Of a DNA stretch of 64,000 nucleotides, positions 31,950 through 44,426 are shown one piece after another; positions within the stretch are counted from its first letter, which is position 1; each line of letters opens with the position of its first letter. This DNA comes from Pyrenophora tritici-repentis (Eukaryota; Ascomycota; Dothideomycetes; Pleosporales; Pleosporaceae), in the NCBI RefSeq assembly GCF_003171515.1, contig NC_089393.1, positions 248,001 to 312,000 on the forward strand, given 5' to 3'. The notes below the pieces were generated by a model. The model saw nothing but the letters and a program-made list of their open reading frames with translations, was not told the DNA's origin and searched no databases. A program made the translations under genes and the position numbers.

Positions 31950-33225
31950 ATGACTGAATACGTCAAAGTTGAGAAGATCGTCCCCAAGTTCCCGCCGCCG
32001 GCCTTCAGCGACATCGCCAAGGCCTCCAACGACGTATGTTTTGGCTCCCCGCGACGAGCTTGACCATTGCGCCATTGCTAACCTGGCCGCCCTCTAGCTC
32101 ATCAACAAGGACTTTTACCACACCGCCGCAGGTCTGCAACATCAATTGGCTTGTCGGCGTATGTACTGACGCGGCTATAGCTGCTCTCGAGGTCAAGCTC
32201 AAGGCGCCCAACGGTGTCAACTTTACCGCCAAGGGCACATCTGCTCACGATGGCCCCGTCACCTCTTCTGTATGTTCAAGGCCGGTGCGGGCCCAAGTCC
32301 AATGGCTGACATGTTGGACAGCTCGAAGGAAAGAAGTCGCTCTCCAACGGTACGGCACAGCGTTTATTTCTCCCTCGCTCTATCCATCTCGTAATTCCTT
32401 TTCATTCATCGCGACACTGTACTTCGTATATATATCACATGGCGCAGCCTCCTGGAAAAAGGGGCGCGACTATGACGGGTTACGGAATCAGTCTGCTGAC
32501 GACAAAACGCGCAGGCATCAGCATCACCCAGTCATGGAACACTGCCAACTTGCTTGCTACCAAGGTTGAGCTCAACGACACCTTTGCTAGCGGCTTGAAG
32601 ACCGAGGTTCTCTCCAACTTCAACCCCGCCGCGGGTAACAAGGGCCAGAAGGTCAACCTTCACTTCAAGCAGCCCGCTTTCCACGGCCGCGCCTTTGTTG
32701 ACTACTCGGCCGCTGGTGCCATTGGCACCATCGCTGATGCCGTCGTTAGCCACGAGGGTATGGTCGTCGGTGGAGAAGTTGGTTACGATGTGCAGAAGGC
32801 TGCCATCACCAAGTACTCGGCCGCCGTTGGATACACGACTCCTCTTTACAACGCCGCTGTCACTGCTACCAACTCCCTGAGCGTTTTCACTGCTTCGTAC
32901 TACCAGCGCGTCAACCCCGCTGTCGAGGCTGGTGCTCGCGCCGTCTGGGACTCAAAGTCTGGCAACAATGTCGGTCTTGAAATCGCGGCCAAGTACAAGC
33001 TTGACCCTGCGTCTTTCGCTAAGGTAGGTGACAGTCCCTGACATGCACGAGGGCTGTTATGTTAAACCCCTATAGGCCAAGATCAACAACCTCGGCATTG
33101 CTTCCCTCGCCTACAACACCAAGGTCAACAGCGGCTTGACCTTTGGTATTGGCGGCTCTTTCGATACCCAGAAGCTGAACGAGGCCGGCCACAAGCTCGG
33201 CACCAGCTTCACCTTTGAGGGTTAA
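31950..33225 (+). CDS. POR1: Mitochondrial outer membrane porin (VDAC)
   Basis: Six exons: 31950-32033, 32098-32131, 32181-32269, 32322-32349, 32515-33023 and 33076-33225, giving 297 aa; all phases close. Exons 2 and 4 are only 34 and 28 bp. The N-terminal helix (PPAFSDIAKASNDLINKDFYH) and the beta-strand pattern of alternating polar and hydrophobic residues are typical. Strands near the C-terminus (LGIASLAYNTKVNSGLTFGIGGSFDTQKL and a final KLGTSFTFEG) match fungal porins. The protein forms the 19-strand channel for ATP and metabolites. Intron 4 is 165 bp, longer than its neighbours, and its 3' part is open in frame with exon 5, so an alternative start there could be predicted wrongly. Confidence 0.94.
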
Positions 33226-33696
33226 GCGTCTTGGTTAAAAGACATTTGTGGATAGCAACGAGTGTAGGAGAGGTTTTAGATTCCCTTGATTCTCGCCTCG
33301 CGGATTCATAAATCTAGAAGAAAAGAAGACGTATATTATTGTTGCTCCGGCATATACAAGAATTGTCTCCATGCAGGCTTTGAAGACTAGATGGTTTCGT
33401 ATGGCATGCATTGCAACTGTGAGCACTGTGTTATATATGTTGTCCATGTAAGCCAGAAGTGTCTATGATTCGTTGGGTTTCCTAGACATGGTCAGGATCA
33501 AGCCCTTGTCCACTCGTATGACCTGAAATGATGAATATCCCCTGCGCGTGGAGAAGACATGTGGAGAAAGTAAGTAATGTCGTGCATGACATGCACATGC
33601 ACGTAATCACTTCAGGGTGCGTGCCTATTGTGGGTATACTCTGCCAGGGTATGAGAAGGCGCGAGGTTGCACGTCGTATTGCCACATGATGACAGA
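33226..33696. other. Convergent 3' intergenic region
   Basis: 3' flanks of porin and J-protein genes; nothing else seen. Confidence 0.45.
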
Positions 33697-34599
33697 TCAA
33701 GCCTTCTCATGCCCCTCATGTCGATCCCCAAACAGTTTGACCGTAATCCCACATATGCCGATGACACTCGACATGACGATAAAGTTGACCACCATGTTTC
33801 CCTTTTCCCATTCCTCTTCCACCTTGACTGTGCTTCGCATCTTTCTCCGCCTAGCCCATATATGCTCATTAATGCTATCATGCGTCGCTTTATGTCGTCT
33901 ATTGTCAAAGTGAGGAACCTCGTTGCCTTGTCTCTGTTGCCCGGGACCAAAACCACCCCATTCACCATAACTTTCCCGTCCGGCTTCTTTACCCTCGGCC
34001 TCGGGATGGGGGTTGGAATGTGCGTGTTCGGCTCGCTTGGCGCCATGTTTTCCGTAGCCGCCAGACTTGTAGAATGAGGGCGGTGGACCGCGGAAGGTGC
34101 TGCGCTTCTTGTTCAGTCCACTCGCTGGGCGCGACCCGTATGCAGCTGAACTGTAACTTCCTTGTGGGGCTTCATTCCCGCTTCTGCCCCATCGCGACTG
34201 CCTTGCAGAGTGCTCCAGTTGTGCGTCGTATTGTGCACGCTTCTCAGGGACGGATAGAATGTGGTAGGCTTCGCTGATTGCAACGAAGCGGGTCGAGGCG
34301 TCGGGGTCGTTGCGGTTGTGGTCTGGGTGATTTTTCTTGGAGAGGGTGTAGAATTGGCGCTTGATTTCCGACGGCGTCGCTGTGTGGTTTATTTGAAGGG
34401 TTTCATAGTGATTAACTAGAGCATCTGCATATTGTGGCGTCGAAGTATGAAAGTGCGAGACTTGTGCTATGCGCCGCGGAGGCGCAGGTATAGTGCGTTG
34501 GAGACATGAGTGACACACGTATGGTGCGTGGAAGCTTGGTGTTCGCGAAGATGAGGTCTGGGCGATTGACCGCAGGAGATTAGGTGCGCGGGGTGGCAT
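33697..34599 (-). CDS. Mitochondrial J-domain protein with C-terminal membrane helix
   Basis: Single exon, 300 aa from the chosen Met (MPPRAPNLLRS). The frame is open for 31 more codons upstream, but starting here gives a clean presequence rich in Arg, Ser and Ala. Two cysteines (CHSC) lie near residue 29. The J-domain at ~60-130 has YETLQINHTATPSEIKRQF, the catalytic HPD (KKNHPDHNRN) and ISEAYHILSVPEKRAQYD. A Gly/Ser/Arg-rich linker follows, then a charged helix and a membrane segment (MVVNFIVMSSVIGICGITV). The layout resembles Jid1/DNAJC30-type mitochondrial J-proteins that recruit Hsp70. It is head-to-head with MAP2. Confidence 0.85.
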   Translation of the reverse strand: MPPRAPNLLRSIAQTSSSRTPSFHAPYVCHSCLQRTIPAPPRRIAQVSHFHTSTPQYADALVNHYETLQINHTATPSEIKRQFYTLSKKNHPDHNRNDPDASTRFVAISEAYHILSVPEKRAQYDAQLEHSARQSRWGRSGNEAPQGSYSSAAYGSRPASGLNKKRSTFRGPPPSFYKSGGYGKHGAKRAEHAHSNPHPEAEGKEAGRESYGEWGGFGPGQQRQGNEVPHFDNRRHKATHDSINEHIWARRRKMRSTVKVEEEWEKGNMVVNFIVMSSVIGICGITVKLFGDRHEGHEKA

Positions 34600-34836
34600 T
34601 GCCCATATATACAGAGAGTGCGGTGTACATGGAAAGGTTGGATGAATGTTTGGTCGCATGTAGAACGTCATCGGCGCCGCTAACACGGCCATGGCCTAGC
34701 CGGAGGACAGACCGAGCCGATGGTGGCACTTCGAGGTATCTCCGACGTCTATTAGCGGGGCGTTTCACGACCCTCGTAATTTTGTAGATTCGCCCACGAG
34801 ACCTTTACCTACTCAACGCCCGGTTGCATAATCAAC
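34600..34836. promoter_or_regulatory. Bidirectional promoter, J-protein and MAP2
   Basis: 237 bp between the two start codons. Confidence 0.5.
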
Positions 34837-37329
<2,493 letters not shown>

Positions 37330-38353
37330 TTACAACACAAGCATTACCGCCGTCACCACACCAGCCGCCCATCCCACCATCCTAGCACTAATACCAGCCC
37401 CGGCACTCTTCCACGGCGTCACTTGCTCCGGCACACGACTTCCTTCCACTGTCTTGTTCGCAGTCAAACACACAAACTCGACGCTGCTTTGCACTAAATT
37501 CGATTCTGGGTCAGCAAATCGTCCCAGTAGGACGACTGGGATCGTCTGGCGCGTCATGAGATCATAAATCTGGTCCGTAGTGACATTTTCGTCAATGTTA
37601 CTCGCCACTTCAACGGATGTTGCTGTCCGGAACGTGTTGTAATTGTCCGGGATCTGCACCTCGGGCATGTCGGTGTAGGCGCACGTGCTGTTGGCCATGT
37701 CGACGAAGTAGAGGCCTGTGCGAAGTCATTTAGCTACATGTACAAAAGCTGCAGATTCCCGAGTCGCAAGTCAAATAGTCTCTGTTCTGTGCGAGAGAAA
37801 AAGAAAGAAAGAAAGAGCATAAGGGGGGACCTCATACAGGGGACAACCGAAGTAACGTACTGTGTGAACCGCCACTCAACATTGGACACGCCTTTTTGAA
37901 CTCTTCTGATGTGGACCCAGTATCGGAGCTGGGACAGTAAAATGCCGGACTTAGTAGTGCCTTATTCAAGTGATCCATGCAGTCCGAGCTGATCACGCCG
38001 CTACAGCTGTTCTCCCCTCCGGATTCCAACGTCGCATTGATGCTTTGGTATCGGTAGTTGCAGATTTTGGTGTTGTTGGGCACGTTTCCAGGTACCGAGA
38101 TGTAGGCATTTCCTCGGATATCGAACCTATCATCAAATTTGGGCCCTGGAGGTCCGACGAGGACAGAGACATACCACGGGTCGTCGCCGGCGTAGGAGGA
38201 ATTCCAAGTGAATTCTTGCTGGCCAGTTGAGTTCACGGCTCTGAATTCCTGGCGCTGGCTTCCGCAGGAGGAATTTTGCGCATTGACAAACGCCGTGGTG
38301 AGGAGTCCTGATATTGTAAAGAGCAGCAACTTTGGGTTGTTAGACGTCCACAT
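37330..38353 (-). CDS. Secreted, probably GPI-anchored protein of unknown function
   Basis: Exons are 38353-37861 and 37715-37330, separated by a 145-bp intron with a long pyrimidine tract, giving 292 aa. I do not recognise the family. A signal peptide (KLLLFTISGLLTTAFVNA) is followed by a mature part with many N-glycosylation sites (NSS, NST, NTT-type) and several Cys (CGSQ, ICNYR, NSCSG, DCMD, YCPS, ACPM, TCAY, FVCLT). It ends in a hydrophobic tail (VGWAAGVVTAVMLVL) after small residues, as in GPI proteins. It could be a cell-wall protein or a candidate effector; only the secretion and anchoring signals are visible. Confidence 0.78.
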
Positions 38354-39626
38354 ATTGACTTGGCCTAAGGGTAAAGCCTTGGGCGATTATTCCTTTAGAC
38401 TTGCGAGAATACATCTTTATGTACCATTTCAGTGTATGTGGCGGTTAGGCACCCTATTGGAATGACGCACGCCAAGAGCATTACCGTGCATAGTAACTCT
38501 GATTTGCCAATTTCTATGGTGTTGAGGTTAAAATCCACCCGATCGACAAAGTTCGGCATTCCGTACCCGTCTAAATGAATATGATCTACAGTTAGGTGCG
38601 CTGCGCCGTCCCGTAAGCGCTGGGAGCTGACTCGGTTCGCTACCGACGGCGCAGTTGACTGTGCCGTACTACGGTATTGAGGCACACATCCATGTAGACA
38701 AGGGTGATCTTCCTTGACTGCAAGCGCAACGAAGGAGCGACGATATCTACCGTAGTTGGCCTGGCAACAAGTACTTGGCCTTTGTTAGTAGGATTCATTT
38801 TCCTCCAAAGAACGCTGTGCGTAGGAAACTATGCGTAAGACGGGATTCATTCAACGCAGGCGCCACTTTGGCAGGAAGTTCTATGTTAGTGCCCATAGTA
38901 ATCTTGTCTCGCTGAGGGAATGAGGCTTCGAACAAGTCCGAAGAGAGAGAGAATATACAAAATCTAAAAAGGGTGGTGGTGGTTGTTTTCATTCTGCGCA
39001 GTAGAGGCAATGAGTTATCAAAGGGGGAGTGCGTGCATCCCTTCGCACTCATTACATTAGTCAAAAAAGGCTGCCATTCCGAGGAGGGTACTAAGTACTA
39101 GAAACGAGAGAAGGGAGCCCTAAAAATAGACCTACCTAAACGAATTGCTAATCTTATATTTCCGATCGGTAGATGTAGATCATCTTATTTTGCCGGATAG
39201 TGTTCACGGCTCGAATGATTTAAACTGGGGTACCTTCAGTCGTAGACTTGAATCTGTTTGGCAATTGTGAGATGGAGTCGTAGCGACGATACATGCCAGC
39301 GGCAGAATCATCAAAGCGTACCGCAAGAAGAGACGTTACGAGTGTTGTTCTGGCGATAATTCCGGCAAGAGAATGTTGGATCTTCCGCTTAGGACCGCAG
39401 TTGAGTCGTCACAGCCCGTTGACGGCTTTCTCATGCGTTTAGGCTGCAGTGTTGGAACCGGTTGCTGTTCTCTTCAAATCCTACATCCTTCAGAGTCGAC
39501 CGCAGAGCCTCTTGAATCGCCCACTTGCGGGCTAGCGAACCACATGCTCCATCAATCAAGCGCTCTTCTTTGTGATTCGATAGCTGAACCTATTAGCCTA
39601 ATCCTATCGAAACCTTCGTATGCCGC
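38354..39626. other. Intergenic, no gene supported
   Basis: Between two minus-strand genes. A 96-codon frame at 38395-38685 and a 128-codon plus frame at 39373-39759 show no domain; the latter overlaps the methyltransferase gene antisense. Confidence 0.45.
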
Positions 39627-40292
39627 TTACAGAAACAGCTTCTCCCTAGAATACACCTCCTTATCCGGATCATCGTCCTCCTCTTTCACGTCGAACATTT
39701 TCCGCGCCGTCTTCATAAACGTCAGATCCGCGCGTCTCCTCCTCTTAAAGCAAAAATAGCACACGGTATTCTCGCCAATAAGATCCTTGAGCGTATGCTG
39801 CAGCAGCGGAAACGCAGGTTCAAAGTACACACAATCCGCAGCGAGGATGATATCCGGGTGAGCCGGTAATTCCGACGGCGTAGGCTCACCCCAATCGTAT
39901 ATGGATGCACTGACACGATCTTGCAGATTGTTCAGCGCTATGTTGCGCTTCATGAGCTCGAACATTGGCTCTTGATCCGTGATATGTAGTGTCGTGTCCA
40001 CCTTGCAGCCTATTGCCACTGCCAGCCCCACGAGCCCGCCCCCAGCACCAAGCTCGACTATAGTTTTTCCAGCAACGTCCTCACGATGTTTGCGTAGCAT
40101 GTACTTGCTCAGCACCATGCCTGCCGGCCACAACTGTCCACCACAGCCATTCTTCAAATCTTCCTCGAGCCTGAGTGGGGGTGAGAGTAGGCCATCGAAA
40201 TCCACCTCTGAGACACCCGCCGACTTTATGGGCGCAGGAGGCACGAGATCCTGGCTTACACCAAAGAAATCGTTTTCTTCGCTATCGAGCAT
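39627..40292 (-). CDS. EFM6: EFM6/METTL21-type protein lysine methyltransferase
   Basis: Single exon, 221 aa from MLDSEENDFFG. The frame is open for 35 codons upstream with Met at 40397, but that part looks like 5' leader. The seven-strand methyltransferase fold has motif I VELGAGGGLVGLA (SAM binding), the acidic end of strand 2 (HITDQEP), and ADCVYFEPAF, the DxxY-type motif of the METTL21/EFM group. A GGQLWPAGMVLSKYM stretch before motif I is also typical. Yeast Efm6 methylates translation elongation factor 1A. Assignment to EFM6 rather than a sister is moderately sure. Confidence 0.85.
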   Translation of the reverse strand: MLDSEENDFFGVSQDLVPPAPIKSAGVSEVDFDGLLSPPLRLEEDLKNGCGGQLWPAGMVLSKYMLRKHREDVAGKTIVELGAGGGLVGLAVAIGCKVDTTLHITDQEPMFELMKRNIALNNLQDRVSASIYDWGEPTPSELPAHPDIILAADCVYFEPAFPLLQHTLKDLIGENTVCYFCFKRRRRADLTFMKTARKMFDVKEEDDDPDKEVYSREKLFL

Positions 40293-40859
40293 ACTTCGTT
40301 TGGGGTAAGGCCGGGGAGGAATGGGTGTGAGGTTCGGTTTGTGGAGGCAGTAGACGAAGGTTAGTGTGCGATTATGGTGGGGCCTTGTCAGACTCAAGCC
40401 AACGAGCCTAGGCCCGCCGTTCTACGTTTGTTCGCATCCAATTGCTAGTTAGACTGGTAAAAGGACCGCTTTTTCGTATCTGGTGTCACGAAAGCGGGTT
40501 CGTGATAGCATAAGAGCTAGACGTTGAAGTTGCCGTATTTGGCATCGGGTAGTTCTCCTGGCTGTCATCCGGCATGCCGTCATCAACCTGGTATGCTTGC
40601 TTATCTTATCGATGTACCGGGATCTACATCGGCCGCTCCAATCGTGTGTACGGTTGAGATGGACTACGATGCCTATCATGCGCCTTAATCCTGGGCATTC
40701 TCAAACATAGTGAGGGATTTGGATGGGAGCATGCATCCGAGGAAGCTTGCTAGTTGTACCTGCGGTGCTTATTTCATGGTCTTCCAATATAAGCCGGTCT
40801 TGTCTTCTGGAATTGCATCGCCTTACAGCCGAGTGTTTTAGTTAAATTCGTCAATCATC
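40293..40859. promoter_or_regulatory. Divergent intergenic region, EFM6 and ammonium transporter
   Basis: 567 bp between two divergent start codons. GATA motifs occur here as expected by chance or for nitrogen control; no site can be singled out. Confidence 0.3.
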
Positions 40860-42428
40860 ATGGGCCTTCCTACAGAGGTACTGCAAGCCTGGGAGGCTTG
40901 CGACCGTACTGACACACTTTTTGTTCTGGTCTGTTCTGTCTTTTGTGAGCACATGCCCTATGTCTTTGTATCAGACCGCTAATTAGACAAGGCTGGGGGA
41001 TCGTACCAGCAGTAGGCGTCGTAAGAAGTCCTGGTACATGAGACAGGTGTAACACAGACTGACCATGTATATCATTATCTAGGCCTACTCGGGCTATACC
41101 ACACGCTCCAACTCACTAGCAGCAATCATGCCAGCCATCCTTTCAGTAATCGTTTGCTCGATACAATGGTTCCTCATCGGCTACACGTTGACCTACGGTG
41201 AAGGAGGTGCAATCTTTGGTGACTTCGAGTATGCTTTCCACAGGAACGTGTTAGCAGAGCCCGTTGGTACGATTCCTGCAGTACTGTTCAGTTTCTTCCA
41301 ATTGGTCTTCCAAGCTACTGTATGCGCCATCGCCGTAGGAGGTGCATGTGAAAGAGGCCGCATACTACCCCTGATACCCTTCATCTTCGTAGGTCGAACA
41401 ACTAGCTCGTGAATCTTCAATTATGCTAACAACAGTAGTTATGGTCAACTTTTGTGTACAACCCCCTAGCCCATATGGTCTGGGGTGGAGGCTTCCTCAT
41501 GGACCTAGGCGTTCTTGATTTCGCAGGCGGTACGCCGGTACACATAAACTCAGGGGCAACAGCAACAGCCATGTCAGTATATCTATCGTACCCGTTGTTC
41601 CGCTCACAAAAGTCTTCAACACGCACCCCATCGCACTTAGTCATTCACCGACCGGTCAACTCGCTCTGCCAACTCCTCGCCATGATCAGTATCTGGGGCT
41701 CCTGGCTCGCCTTTGACGCCGGCACCACCCTAGCTTTCAACTTCAAATCCGTAATGGCGCTCTGCGTTACGAATCTTTGTGCGGCTTCTGGAGCGTTGAC
41801 GTGGATGTTGTACACATACGTTGAGGTCGGCCGCTGGAGTCTGGACTCGTGCTTTATGGGTGCCATCTCTGGGCTTATCATGATCACTCCTTCAGCAGGC
41901 TTCATCGATCTACCCACATCTTTCTTCTTTGGCATTCTAGGTGCATTGTTCTGTCGGCAAGCTCTGAGGATCAAGTTCAGCGCCTTTGCTCAACGCTGGC
42001 GCTGGGTTGATCATGGAGATACCTTTGCAACGCACTGTCTTGGAGGCATTCTAGCCACAATTGCAACTGGCTGCTTTGCACAAAAAGAAGTCGCAGGTTA
42101 CGATGGTGTGACCGAGATCACTGGAGGCGTCTTCTTCGATGGAAACGTTCGTCAACTTGGTATACAAGTTCTAGAAGCACTTGTCGGATTCACGTGGTCG
42201 TTTGTCATAAGCTACGTCATGTATGCTCTAATTGACTGCGTACCGGGTTTTGAGGTGTTGGCCGAAGACAAGTAAGTCACATCACAGGTTGATTGGGTAG
42301 AGCTAAAGCTTGTTAGGGATATTATCGCGGGCCTGGACGCAAGTCAAATGGATGAGGAGACGCTTTGGACTGAGACACAAAAGTACTATCCCTATGCCGA
42401 TCGTGAGGGCGAGTTACATCTCGATTGA
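40860..42428 (+). CDS. Ammonium transporter (Mep/Amt/Rh family)
   Basis: Five exons: 40860-40944, 40992-41020, 41083-41388, 41439-42271 and 42317-42428, giving 454 aa. The first two exons (85 and 29 bp) rebuild helix 1 and the VGVAYSGYTTRSNSL loop found in all Amt proteins, which supports them. About eleven hydrophobic helices follow. The pore twin histidines appear in NPLAHMVWGGGF and in HGDTFATHCLGGILATIATG. It imports ammonium across the plasma membrane. The C-terminal tail is short (about 45 residues), unlike Mep2-type sensors with long tails. The extracellular N-terminus is also short. Confidence 0.9.
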
Positions 42429-43117
42429 TGGACAGGAAATATGTGTAATGTTGTTTGGCATAATAGGCGCCAAAGACAGATAGATTCTATATCGACTAGA
42501 CAGATCTGCTTGTTTGATTCATGTCGAAGGTGCGGATTTTAGCCAGTTTAATTGCGAACAAGAACAGGCGCGTACTATGCGGTGAAACGACATCCATGTT
42601 GTGCTGATTCCCAATTGATAGCATCCCATAAGTATGAAGAAGATACCCATAAACAGCATCTCATCGACCCTGACCCGCCTCATCTTGTCCCAAAGTCGAA
42701 ACTCCTAACATCGCAATCTTTCAGCAAAGTCCATTCTTCCCCTTCTTGGGGTATCATCAACTCCCACTTCCAAAAGGCTTTGGAATAAGAACCTGCTCGA
42801 CACGGATATAAACAACGTGCATGGATGTATCCCAATGATAGATCTATGCACGTAGCTTATATCTGCGTCGAGCAAGTCCATACTCCCAAGTCCAAAGGCT
42901 CGATATTCGCCCAACACGGCTGTCGACCTTGATCCCGTCGTAGAGTATCCCCCTCGTGTCTCTGTATTATTTCCGCGCTTCTCACTCCCCTCGATCCGTC
43001 CCACAAAAGAAATCTTGAGTACCACGATCTCTCACCCCTCCAAAGCCTTCAACCCCTCCACCAACGCCCCAAAACTCTTAACCCTCTTATGCTTCTCCCC
43101 CTCGCCCTGCCCCTTCC
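42429..43117. other. Convergent 3' intergenic region
   Basis: Ends in a C-rich tract around 43030-43150 that belongs partly to the rhodanese gene. No other feature seen. Confidence 0.45.
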
Positions 43118-43474
43118 CTACCCCACCCCCACCTCCCCATCCAACCCCAACTGCCTCTCCACAACCTCCCAATCCAGCACCCTCCTCGCCTCCTCCAAAC
43201 CCCCAATATCCCTCACATTCGCATACCCCAACTGCTTCAACTCGCGACACGCGATATCCGAGCGGCGCCCACTGCGGCAATACAGCGTGATGCGATCGTT
43301 CTTGTCAACGGTAATGTTGTGTGTTGTAGCGTAGACATCAACGAGGGTGGATATGTCTTGGTATGGTATGTTTAGTGTGGGGGAGAGGTCAGAGGTCAGA
43401 TGGCCAGTGGCGTATTCGGCGGGCGTGCGCACGTCGATGAGGAGGTCGCGGGACATTGTGGACGGGGGGTACAA
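43118..43474 (-). CDS. Single-domain rhodanese (sulfurtransferase)
   Basis: 118 aa, single exon; an alternative start six codons in (MSRDLLID) fits the domain better. Motifs are LLIDVRTPAEYATGHL, then NIPYQDI, and the active-site loop CRSGRRS with Cys66. The last helix contains LGYANVRDIGGLEEAR. This is the compact PspE/GlpE-like form, which moves sulfane sulfur to thiols or cyanide. There is no targeting signal, so it is probably cytosolic. The C-terminus runs into a G/V-rich end coded by a C-rich strand. Confidence 0.88.
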   Translation of the reverse strand: MYPPSTMSRDLLIDVRTPAEYATGHLTSDLSPTLNIPYQDISTLVDVYATTHNITVDKNDRITLYCRSGRRSDIACRELKQLGYANVRDIGGLEEARRVLDWEVVERQLGLDGEVGVG

Positions 43475-44426
43475 TGGTGTCGTGTGTGGGTTTGTACGGC
43501 GTGTGTGTGTGTGTGTGTGTATTACGCAGTCTTATATGTTGCGCGGTATGTGGCTTCGGGGTTTAAACTGTTATTTCGGGATTTAGGGCTTGGAGGGGTC
43601 GCCGATTACCCCACTATCGTCACCGACCGGCTTGTTTTTACCTTCCTGGGAAACTTGTTAGTGATGATTTACTCGCTCGGCCTCTGTGCAACTTGTCTGT
43701 GCTTGTAGCAGTTATAGACGCTAGTGTATGCTTGCTGTATGCCCTGATAATAGATCATATATGTGTTAGCTCGTTTTGGCTGTGGATCCCGAGAACAATC
43801 TTCAAGACTGCAAAACTCGATGCTTCCGCCGTCATATCGTCCAAAAAATCACAGGTCAAGTCATGATAAAGTAGCACATTGATGTGTGAATTCTTTCATT
43901 CGCACATGTGTCAATCTAGTTGACTTTGCATGTCCAATGGTATACAACAAGGAACAACTTTTCTTCTCTCGCACCCATCTTGTTGAGAAGCCTTTTCCCG
44001 CTGCCACAGCAATGATCCTTTTGCCGTGAAAGCAGATTCCCTTCTCCTTCTTACAAACGCCGAGCCCACTAAATGTAGGCCTCCAACAGCCCCATTGGCT
44101 ATGCAAAACATAATAGATGATCGACCAGATGGCTGCGATGTGCCGAAGCAAACAGCGCATTTTGCAAGTAAAGAAATAGGAAAAGTATGCTCCTGCCCCC
44201 CCAATAATAAATCGCTGAAGTGGTATCAAAAAACAAACAAAGGAGACTCTGGCATTGGTATCGTAAGTGTCCGTGACATGATGGACAAAGTGATGCAGGG
44301 GAAACGCAAACATTAATATGTGGATGGCCGGGCGCCATGCAGTATATGTGCAATGCCGGCCTCTCTGGGTATCCTCCAGTGAGTGCGGCCGATGGTGAAG
44401 GGCGCAATGAAGCGCTATGTGAAAGT
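43475..44426. other. Intergenic with GT microsatellite
   Basis: A GT repeat of about nine units lies at 43500-43520 in the rhodanese promoter. The rest is the 3' flank of the Ras GEF gene. Frames here lack domains. Confidence 0.5.

Noticed and set aside
32439..33041. Alternative porin start inside intron 4
   Set aside because: The intron end happens to be open in frame; the conserved N-terminal helix requires the upstream exons.
38395..38685. 96-codon minus ORF upstream of the secreted protein gene
   Set aside because: No domain; lies in the presumed promoter.
43032..43280. Gly/Val/Glu-rich minus ORF and Pro-rich plus ORF
   Set aside because: Shadows of the C-rich end of the rhodanese gene and its 3' flank.
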